Shown here: piece by piece, positions 56,133 through 64,000 of the stretch
Position numbering within the stretch: position 1 is the stretch's first letter
How the letters are laid out: every line of letters begins with the position of its first letter
DNA from: Spinacia oleracea
Lineage: Eukaryota > Streptophyta > Magnoliopsida > Caryophyllales > Amaranthaceae
Direction of reading: 5' to 3'
Assembly: GCF_020520425.1 (NCBI RefSeq)
Contig: NC_079491.1
Span: forward strand, 42,894,027-42,958,026
Length of the DNA: 64,000 nt
The notes under the pieces: model-generated
Database searches by the model: none
What the model was told of the DNA's origin: nothing
The model's input: only the letters and a program-made list of their open reading frames with translations
Program-made: the position numbers and the translations under genes

Positions 56133-56830
56133 GTGATTTCTATAATGCAAGTGAGGAAATTGATGAATAGAGAGTGTGAACTATTTTTCTGTATTGTGCT
56201 AGATGTGAGTAAAGAAGTTGGAGTGAAGATCGAGGATGTTCCCATGGTGAATGAATTCGTTGGTGTGTTTCCGAGTGAAATTGCGAGTACGTCACCAGCT
56301 AGAGCCCTTGAGTTCACAATAGAGTTGAATCCCGGACCGACACCTATACCCAGAGCACTTGATAGAATGACACCTCCTGGAATGAGTGAATTGAAGACAT
56401 AGTTTCAAGAATTGTTCGATGAGGGGTATATTAGGCCTAATGCATCACCACGAAGAGCCCTGGTGTTGTTTATTAAGAAGAAAGATGAGAGTGTGAGATT
56501 GGGTATCGATTTTAGGGAGCTAAGCAATGCAACCATCAAGACCAAGCATCCTTTGCCTAGGATAGATGACATATTGGATCAATTGAATTGGACGAGTGTG
56601 TTCTCGAAGACTGATTTGCGTTTAAAGTACCACCAATTGAGAATAGCTGATAAGGGCCTAAGACCTCATTAGGATTCGTCATTGTCATTATGGGTTTAGA
56701 GTAACGTCTTTTGGGTTAACCAATGCACCTGCATTAATTATGGATTTGATGAATGAGATTTTCTACGAATTCCGAATTTAGTTCGTTATGATGTTATTGA
56801 TGATATCCCTATTTATGCATAGAATGAGAA
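56133..56830 (+). pseudogene. Chromovirus reverse transcriptase, degenerate
   Basis: Contains EFVGVFPSEI, IELNPGPTPIPRALDRM (family IDLVPGTxPISxxPYRM), [40 protein letters not shown] and [17 protein letters not shown]. Stops at 56400 and 56670. The catalytic YxDD region is badly damaged (near 56790-56820 only VIDDIPIYA in a shifted frame). Confidence 0.85.
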
Positions 56831-57545
56831 AGAGCATGACAAACACTTGAGGATTACTTGGAGACGCCTAGGAAGAATCTAGTTTTATTAAATGAAGTAT
56901 ACAAATCTTGAAGTCATATGTGTATAGTGACACCGACGGAAAAGTTAAGGACTAAATTAATTGAGAACTATGTTACGTAAGGGATTAAATTTAAGAGAAG
57001 ATTTGAGTGGTCCAGGATCGTTAGAATCACTGTTGTCTGGAAAAGATGAAAAGAAATATATGAATTGGTGCAAGAGCTAAGAGTTAAGCCCAAAAGTTAT
57101 AAACCCATGAAAAGTGTAATGAGGTTCGGTAACAACGAAAAGTTGAACAGAAGGAGTTTATATAGATCATGCTAAGATTCAAGCTGTGAGTGAGTGACCT
57201 ACTCCAAAGAACGTGTCTGATACTTGAAGTTTTCTAAGCCTAGATGACCATTATAGGAGGTTGTGAAAGACTTTTCGAAGAGAACAAAACCATTGACCAA
57301 CTTGTTGAAAGAGGAATCGAAATTCGAGTGGAGTGAGAAATGTGAGAAAGCTTTCTAGATTTTAAAAGAGCGTTTGACCTCCGCACCTGTTGTCGCGTCA
57401 ATTGAAACTTTATGAAACCAATTACCCTACCCATGACCTAAAGCTAGCTGCTAGTGCGTTTGTTTTGAAGATTTAAAGACATTATCTTTATGGGAAAACA
57501 TTTGAGATTCTTACCGACCATAAAAGTCTGAAACATTGGCAAAAA
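56831..57545 (+). pseudogene. RT end and RNase H remnants
   Basis: Short recognisable pieces in changing frames: EKEHDKHLR (about 56828), YPTHDLKLAASAFVLKI (about 57424) and YGKTFEILTDHKSLKHW (about 57489-57540), which correspond to the Ty3/gypsy RNase H. Heavily broken. Confidence 0.7.
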
Positions 57546-57558
57546 GGTCTAGTGAATC

Positions 57559-57890
57559 TTGGGGATGACATTGAAAATGAGTACTACTTTCCACCCTGCG
57601 ATTGATGGACAACTGAGATTACTAACGGAATATATGTTGAAAGCTTGTGTTATTGACTTTAAGGGTAATTGGAAAAATCACCTAGGTTCGATTGAATTTT
57701 CGTGCATCAATAGTTACCATGCAAGCATTACGATGTCACATGTTGAGGCACTGTATGGAAAGAATTGTAGAAGTCTTACTTATTAGAATGAGATTAGTGA
57801 GAATATTGTATTGAGGACATAATTCGTTGAGGAAGAAATACCCAAAGTTATTCCCTGAGATGAGTTACGAGGGCGTAACTCGTTTTCTTT
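57559..57890 (+). pseudogene. Integrase core remnant and C-terminal tail
   Basis: KMSTTFHPAIDGQLRLLTEY and KGNWKNHLGSIEFSCINSYH match the second half of the Ty3/gypsy integrase core. The tail EIPKVIP-DELRG-NSFSLRG matches the usual chromovirus end. The zinc-binding and first core parts are deleted (RNase H joins directly to the late integrase core). Confidence 0.78.
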
Positions 57891-57902
57891 AAGAGGGGTA
57901 GA
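57885..57902 (+). other. Extra polypurine-tract-like site
   Basis: TTTAAGAGGGGTAGAATG, nearly the same as the proper tract at 58161-58176 but about 270 bp upstream of the LTR. Confidence 0.5.
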
Positions 57903-58160
57903 ATGCGATAGAAATTCGCGCTTTTTACCTATTTTTATAGTATTTTTTATGCATTTTATGCTTATTTTTAGCAACTTATACATGTTGATGCAAGTAAATA
58001 GATTCTCCGCATAAGAAAATGTGTTTTTGAGTATTACAAGTAACTCTTAGTTGGCAAAATAATGCACAAGAGTGGCACAAAGTACTTCTACAATAAGAAT
58101 AAGTTGAAAAGTTTGGAAAAATACGTGAATTTTCGTGTCAAGTTTCGGGGCGAAACTTCT

Positions 58161-58176
58161 TTTAAGAGGGGTAGAT
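58161..58176 (+). other. Polypurine tract of chromovirus-like element
   Basis: TTTTAAGAGGGGTAGAT directly before the 3' LTR start. Confidence 0.75.
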
Positions 58177-60961
58177 TGTAATCCCCCCGTAATTTTATAC
58201 ATTTCATTTATATATTTTACCGTATATTTAATATATTTAAATAAGAATTTATGAATTTTGGAAATAAATATATAATTAACATATATTTATTTATTACATA
58301 TTAATATTTTCAACGATTTACGAAATCGAAAATGATTTTAGAATTTTAAGTAGAAAAGAATTTGAATTACGAAAATTGATTGAATTTAGAAAACGATCCT
58401 ATTCAGTTTTGGATTCGAATCATAAAAGCTAAATCCTAATTCTAGCCCACTTGGGAAAGCCCAATATTAAAACCCAAAACTCAAACCCTCCCTTTACTCT
58501 AATTCACGTAAAACAAAAATAAAAAAATAAACAAAGCCAAAACCCCATTTGAACTTCACGTGAAAACGCAAAAGAGAAAAAAAAAAAGAAGCAAAACCTA
58601 TCTCTCATTCAAACTCACGTAAACTAGCAAACCCTCAAACCTTGGTACTCTCTGCCCAGCCGCCAGCCACCATACACCCGCCGGACCTCCACCGTCCTCG
58701 TCACAGCCGGTAAGCTCTTCTCCGTCGTCCTTCCTTTTCTCTTTCGTTCCCCTTTTCTTTTCGTTCTTCTTTCTTCGTTTTCACCCCTCCTCACGTGATT
58801 ATGCTTGAACCTCGCACAGCCCCAGCCGCCGACCACCTACCGCCGCCGCGACCGCCAGCTGCACGGTAACCTTCTTCTTCTCCTTCGTTCTTCTTCCTTT
58901 CTCTTTCGTTCGTTTCTTGCAGCTTCGCTACCCTTCTCACGATCTTTTTCGCTCTTGCTCTCCTCGCTCGTTTTGGTTTTTGCGCAGCAGCAACCGAGTC
59001 GCGCCACCCTCTCCTTGCTGTCGCCGAGCAGTGCTGCCGCCTCCGGCCGCGCCTCACCGCCTGCCACCGTCGTCCTCTCTCGTCGGTTAACTCTTAAAAC
59101 CCAAAGCTAATCTTTTTATATCATATGTATTAATTTAAATATTGTTGGAGTGAATTAAAATTATGATTTTTAAGATTTATTTACTTATTTCAGATTTTAA
59201 TATTTTATGATTAAATTATTAATTTTCAGATTTCATACATTGATTGAAACGAGAATTTAAATTAGTTAAAGCGGGAATTCTAAGTTTTTAATGATGTTGG
59301 ATCATGGTAGAATGATTTGGAATGATTAAAACTATTATTTTTATATTCTAAGCGTGGTAATTTGGTGTTGGGGAAGTTTTTAAACAAATTTATATGCTTG
59401 AAATTTAAAGTACGATGTTTGCAAAGAATTTTCAACGAATTTCAATCACTAATTCAATAATTATGATGCTAAGAAATCAAATACTCAAGTTTTGATATTG
59501 GGGAAAGTTCTAAATATGTTTAGGATGTATTTAGAATGCTTTGTTATTGTTGTGAATGTTTAGAAGTTGATTGTGAATCCTTGTTGGTTGTTTTAGGCGG
59601 AGAATTCTCCTTAGGCGACTTTTGAATTATTAAAGTGGTCTTGCAGTTTGTTTACACAAGGTACGTACATACCTGTGTGCTTGGAATGTGTGCTAATTGT
59701 TGAAACCATGTTGAATTATTGATGAACTTGGTTATGTTGATGTTGTTGATGAACTTAGTCAGGTTGAAATTGCATGTTTGATACTGTTGGATGAACATAT
59801 TAAACCTTTATTGCATTTTGAGGATTATAACATGTTAGTATGGAAGATTGATGCAAACATGTTTGATTGGGAACACTAGATTATTTAGTATATAATTCAG
59901 ATCAGTTAATTGTTGTTCCCTTTTTAGCTTTTCACTACTTTATGAGGGCGGAGGACCTTATTTAGTAAGTTGAAACCTTATACCCATATTCAGGGGTTGA
60001 TCAGTATTAAAGAAAAGATTGGAGTTAATTGGAATGAGTCTTGTTTGATGCCTTTGTGGTCACTTACTCAATTCCAAGATAAAAACAGTTATAAATAAAT
60101 GTGAGTTGCATGCCTTATGTGATTGTTGAGTCATAACAGGGTGTCAATTTGTAAATCATGTAAAGTGAAACTGAGTAGCAATAGCTTTAGACTGTGCACG
60201 TCTAAAGTGACGGACAAACAGGAGTTGGGGTTCATGGTGGTAGCCCATGGCCTTTCATTCGGACCGGATTGATCACCGCGTCCTATTTTCAGTCAAACGT
60301 TCCTCGATATCGCAGGTCACTGAGGTTACGGAGTCGCGCCCGTACCTCGCTTAGCTAGAAAACTCGGTCCATTGCCTATTTCAATTAAAATAATATTATT
60401 GTTATAAAAGTCTAGTCCAGTCTAGCCTAGTCTAGTTAAGTATGGTCGTCAGATTATCATGCTTTGTCTGCCCTTAATTATGTTTAATAGTATCATGTTA
60501 GGATTATTATTGTTTTAGTATGTAGTACTCAGCTTTGCTGATTACGTGCTTTGTTTGTGTGTGTTGATCATGGCTATGCCTTATTGATCCTGTGATGACC
60601 CAACTTTGGTGAGCAGTCTCTAAGGATCAATAAGCGTTGCCCATCTACAGGTTTGAAGATGATGCATCATTGGGATCGGGATTAGAGAGCTTGTAGTTAT
60701 ATTTGTTTTATTAAGTGATTTGGGTTGTTAACTTATATTTGAAAGTTGTCGTACTATTCGTATTTCCTTATTTCCGTTAATTGGTTTTGGACTTAGTATG
60801 TAATCGATTATTTATGAACCTAAAAGTTAGTTTTATGTTTTCCGCTGCAAAATTCTGAATAAGCCGTACGTTTTCACACGGGCGATAATGCCTTAATAAT
60901 TCTCTATAGTTATATTTATAAAAGGGTTGTTTTAGAAAAAGGGAATTGTCGGGGTGTTACA
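58177..60961 (+). repeat. 3' LTR of chromovirus-like element
   Basis: 2785 bp, almost identical to 50465-53248. Confidence 0.95.
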
Positions 60962-60966
60962 ATATG

Positions 60967-61440
60967 CATATGTACATCATCCATGATGATCTAGAAGTGT
61001 ATTATTATGACACAGTGGCAACTGGCAAGGTTCCGTTCATCCGTTGAATATGTTAGCGGATCAAAGATATATCTAATTATCTATAGAATTGGCGCTAGGT
61101 GGAGTGCATTTATTTCCATAAAAACGTACCATAATTCATTCGAGACCGTAATATTAGACCATAAACAACGTTTTTTGATGAAAATTCTGACGCAATGCAT
61201 CTAGAATGTTTAGTCAGTAAATCTTTTGGGGGTTTTATATTCAAAACTTAGAAATCGTGGGAGTAAAGCTAAAGATGATGACACCACTTACGCTTATAAT
61301 TCAACATTATTAGCCTCCTATTATTTATTTTTAATTCTATGTAAAACGCATCTTATCTTATTTAATTTAATTGTGTAATGCCAAAAGTCAAACATTGATC
61401 CCATATATAGAAACCAAGCAAAGAAAACAATGTATTATGT
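60967..61440. other. Upstream region of the DUF1645 gene
   Basis: AT-rich. Contains AAAGTCAAACATTGATC (61383-61400, W-box-like TTGAC on the minus strand) and the TATA-like site below. No other gene seen. Confidence 0.5.
61404..61410 (+). promoter_or_regulatory. Candidate TATA box
   Basis: CCATATATAGAAACC, about 260 bp upstream of the DUF1645 start codon. It is the best TATA match in the interval. Confidence 0.4.
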
Positions 61441-61451
61441 TGAGCGCAACA

Positions 61452-61645
61452 ACAACATATTACATGGTACATACATAGGAAGTAGTACGTATTAGTGTAT
61501 TACATATTACATATTACATGGTACATACATAGGAAGTAGTACGTATTAGTGTATTACATATTACATATTACATGGTACATACATAGGAAGTAGTACGTAT
61601 TAGTGTATTACATATTACATATTACATATTACATATTACATATAG
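61452..61645 (+). repeat. 54-bp minisatellite and TATTACA repeats in 5' leader
   Basis: Three copies of a 54-bp unit (GGTACATACAT starts at 61466, 61520 and 61574), each containing TATTACATATTACA, ending in a run of ACATATT units. It lies between the candidate TATA box and the start codon, so it is probably transcribed. Confidence 0.88.
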
Positions 61646-61665
61646 ACGTACGAAAGAGAGAAATA

Positions 61666-62550
61666 ATGGTGTTACTAATGCAGCGTCCTTCAGCGATAGA
61701 GTTTGATTTCAACAGCGGGCGGGCGTCTCCGTGTGGAAGCTCTCCATCAACTCCCAAAGGGTTTGGTGATTTCTACTTGAGCGCACCAACAACTCCATCT
61801 CATATGCTTTCTAATTGTGCTTTATCATATGCTTTCCAATTTAATACAAACGAAGAAACACAATCCCCTACCAAGTCCATAAACAAATCAGAAGCCGTAA
61901 ATAGTCCTCTTTTATCCCCGAATTCTACAAAATCACCACATAAAAAGAGTTTTTGGAGCACATTTTCACCAAAATCCGATCATTATAAAACTAGAGACGG
62001 CATGGAAACAAAAACAAAAAAGAAAGGAAGAGGAAGAGTTTCAGATATATCTAACTCGAGGGATGGACGGAGGGTAATAAGGTCACTTTCTCCTCCCCGG
62101 GAGTCCAAGTATACATTATGGGAAGAAGAAGAAGAAGAAGAAGAAGAAGAAAAGTCGGGACAGAATACAGCATCAACATCAGCTGCACTAACATTGTCCT
62201 GTTGTAAAGGTAGTAGAAAGTGGAGGTTAAAAGATCTGTTATTGTTCCGTAGTGCATCAGAAGGACGGGCGTCAGAGAAAGATCCATTTAAAAAATATTC
62301 CTATATGCGCAGGAAACATACACTACCATCGCCATCACCATCACCATCACCATCACCATCACCATCAACACAAGGCTCCCCCAGTAGACGAAGAGGACCG
62401 GTCTCAGCTCATGAGATGCACTACACAGTGAACAAGGCCAACTCGGAAGATATGAGGAAGAAATCGTTCCTTCCATACAAACAGGGTATTCTTGGTCGCT
62501 TGGCAATCAATCCAGCAGTCCATACACTAGCACATGGCTTTGGTCTTTAG
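61666..62550 (+). CDS. DUF1645 family protein (294 aa)
   Basis: Intact single-exon gene. The N-terminus RPSAIEFDFNSGRASP and APTTPSH, the middle block WRLKDLLLFRSASEGRA (about residues 186-202) and the C-terminus GPVSAHEMHYTVNKANSEDM ... LPYKQGILGRL ... INPAVHTLAHGFGL (about residues 241-294) identify the plant-specific DUF1645 family. Biochemical function is not established. I recall a rice member (SGL) affecting grain length and stress tolerance. Start chosen at 61666 because the upstream in-frame ATG (61603) lies in the TATTACA repeat and would add a repeat-encoded leader. ATG 61678 is an alternative. Serine-rich, likely nuclear or cytosolic, with no signal peptide. An acidic run of about ten Glu (62121-62152, GAA repeat) and a Pro-Ser run (62326-62367, CCATCA repeat) are microsatellite-encoded and probably length-variable. 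Confidence 0.92.
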   Translation: MVLLMQRPSAIEFDFNSGRASPCGSSPSTPKGFGDFYLSAPTTPSHMLSNCALSYAFQFNTNEETQSPTKSINKSEAVNSPLLSPNSTKSPHKKSFWSTFSPKSDHYKTRDGMETKTKKKGRGRVSDISNSRDGRRVIRSLSPPRESKYTLWEEEEEEEEEEKSGQNTASTSAALTLSCCKGSRKWRLKDLLLFRSASEGRASEKDPFKKYSYMRRKHTLPSPSPSPSPSPSPSTQGSPSRRRGPVSAHEMHYTVNKANSEDMRKKSFLPYKQGILGRLAINPAVHTLAHGFGL

Positions 62551-63640
62551 CTCCATCATCACAGTCATCCGTTAAATGTTACTAGTATGTACAGATAAAT
62601 CCATGTCCCCAAATTTTGTAAATTTTATATACGTTTTTTATAAGCTGAATCCATTCTCAAATATGAAATTCAGCTGTTATTTTGAGTTTTAGAATACTCA
62701 AAGACTTACTAAGTACTCATACCAATTCCGCAATAATAAGGTTTGTTTTCGGTTGTTCCACTTGATTTGCACAAAAGTGCAATTATGTCTGCATTCATGA
62801 CAAAATCCACTGGTGCTCCTCCATCTTTTAATACTCCGTATGTTTTATGCCCTCGTTTATGTATGTCTCTCATCTGTTGAATTCTGGAATCCGACCTCAG
62901 TTCTTGTTGGTTGTTTAATTCAAGTATGAGTATGTTTTAGAACGTACATGCCAGGCACCAAATCACAATTTATGCATCCTGTTTTTCATCCTTCGCTGAG
63001 AGGAAAGCCAAACCCGTTTTAACTAGTGACCAAAAGTACATCTAAACAAAACCAAGCTCAGAGTAATTATACTTAAATTACACACGTTAATTCGTTAAAC
63101 AAAGATAGAGTTTTGCGTAGGTTTCCAATTGACGAAGATAAAAATTATCAGTAGCTTTCAGAATGGTACGTACTATCATGAAGCCAAGTTCACTGGTATG
63201 TCGGAGTATCAAACAACCCATAATTCTTAAATTGACTTGGTCCGCACTAAATTTATATGAACACCAAATGTCCCTATGTAATTAAAAAATAGTGCTAGAA
63301 TTTTTTTTTTGATTTTGGGGTCCACGCTAATATTATTGTGGACTAGGCCCACAGAAGAATAATCCTCAAACAGGCTATCTATACTAATGACAAATGCAAA
63401 AGGAAATCTCTCAATCTTGATTTTTCACTTCGTAATCTTCATTTCGAGTTAGGTGCAGAATGCATCAATTGACGACGGAAGAAAGTCAAGAAAAACAGAG
63501 GAAGTCCAAACACATGCCCAGCATGTATTTGCAAAAACATGCCAACCCCAAATAAAAAGGTAAATGTAAATGTTAAATATTTTTGGGGGGAATGTATAAG
63601 GGAATTGTAAATTTGTAAAACGGGGTGGTGATTTGGCATT
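62551..63640. other. 3' flank of the DUF1645 gene
   Basis: AT-rich. The 3' UTR probably ends within the first 300 bp, but no clear polyadenylation signal decides it. No further gene seen. Confidence 0.5.
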
Positions 63641-63643
63641 GCT

Positions 63644-63835
63644 AAGTTGGTATTGGTATTACAAAAATGGTATTGGTATTACAAAAATGGTACTAAACTT
63701 TTTTTAAATGAAATTCATTTTCCTTAAATGGTACTCGTTTTGTACTAAATTTTATAAAGTGGTATTAACATCACAAAAATGGTGCTAAATATTTTAAAAT
63801 GGTATTCATATTACAAAATTGGTACTCAATTTTTC
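63644..63835. repeat. Imperfect GGTATTACAAAAATGGTA repeat
   Basis: Six or seven imperfect repeats of TTGGTATTGGTATTACAAAA/ATGGTACTAAATTTT-type words at 20-40 bp spacing, AT-rich. No coding sequence in the last part of the window (63836-64000). Confidence 0.6.
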
Positions 63836-64000
63836 TATATGGGATCCAAGTTGGCAAACGGGGTTAACTATTCAACAATTTCAAAATGACTGGGAAATTA
63901 CAAACAAGCCCATGGCATGTATTTCATAATACATGCTTGGCTGCGATTTTGACGCCCTCAGAAAAACATACATATGATGCAATATAAAAGCAAAAAAGAC

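Larger units (their letters stand above)
50465..60961 (+). mobile_element. Young chromovirus-like Ty3/gypsy element with decayed pol
   Basis: LTRs 50465-53248 and 58177-60961 (2784 and 2785 bp), TGTAATCCCCCC...GGGTGTTACA, flanked by ATATG at 50460-50464 and 60962-60966. By eye the LTRs differ by one A in a run and one A/G. Order: gag, zinc knuckles, protease, RT, RNase H, integrase. This is the Ty3/gypsy order, and the sequence style is that of Tekay/Del-like chromoviruses. Pol has many stops, frameshifts and deletions, and no chromodomain is visible. Confidence 0.94.

Noticed and set aside
61603..61665. Upstream in-frame start that would extend the DUF1645 protein by 21 residues
   Set aside because: The extension is encoded by the TATTACA/54-bp repeat. 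Family similarity starts right after the ATG at 61666/61678.

Overview
This window is plant nuclear DNA and is almost entirely transposable elements. The evidence is plant-type LTR retrotransposons (Ty1/copia, Tat-like Ty3/gypsy and a chromovirus-like Ty3/gypsy), an L1-type LINE with plant zf-RVT and RNase H domains, Helitrons ending in a hairpin plus CTAG, a Mutator-type MITE, and one intact plant-specific DUF1645 gene. Short motifs such as ACTCCGTA/ACGGAGTA and the LTR types recall Amaranthaceae (spinach/beet/quinoa group). That last assignment is inference from memory. I saw no prokaryotic or organellar gene and no rRNA, tRNA or CRISPR.

Layout. 1-938: AT-rich sequence with no recognisable gene. 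939-5827: a cluster of related Helitrons arranged head to tail. One carries the last exon of a ribosomal protein S20 (uS10) gene, another an antisense exon fragment of a GARP/MYB-CC transcription factor. 6600-22091: an old minus-strand Ty1/copia element (TSD CGCCT), itself invaded by a minus-strand Tat-like element (7389-14773, TSD CCCGA), a collapsed Ty3/gypsy element (16227-17798, TSD CACTG) and a poly(A) retroposon (21232-21832, 14-bp TSD). 22306-22816: a Mutator-like MITE (9-bp TSD). About 23369-49425: a LINE split by a 22.9-kb plus-strand Tat-like element (25507-48389, TSD GTGCC), which is split in turn by a 10.4-kb minus-strand Ty1/copia element (29785-40216, TSD ACGCC). 50465-60961: a plus-strand chromovirus-like Ty3/gypsy element with 2.8-kb LTRs (TSD ATATG). 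61666-62550: a DUF1645 gene, the only intact host gene seen. 62551-64000: its 3' flank and an AT-rich imperfect repeat.

Chronology. LTR pairs compared by eye differ by roughly 2.5% (old copia), 2.2% (minus Tat), 1.3% (plus Tat), and only one or two positions (inner copia and chromovirus). This agrees with the nesting. The two youngest elements nevertheless have ruined pol genes, so they were probably mobilised by enzymes supplied in trans. The Tat family has gag-protease but no reverse transcriptase or integrase, and carries a separate antisense gene (DUF7745-like).

The most unusual signals are non-coding. (1) A ~60-bp GC-rich nested-palindrome module occurs ten times in the two Tat elements. 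It sits about 75-80 bp upstream of TATA boxes of both the LTR promoter and the antisense-gene promoter. (2) The Tat 3' region holds arrays of small hairpins whose stems change in a compensatory way between copies. A similar three-hairpin array lies in the 3' region of the old copia element.
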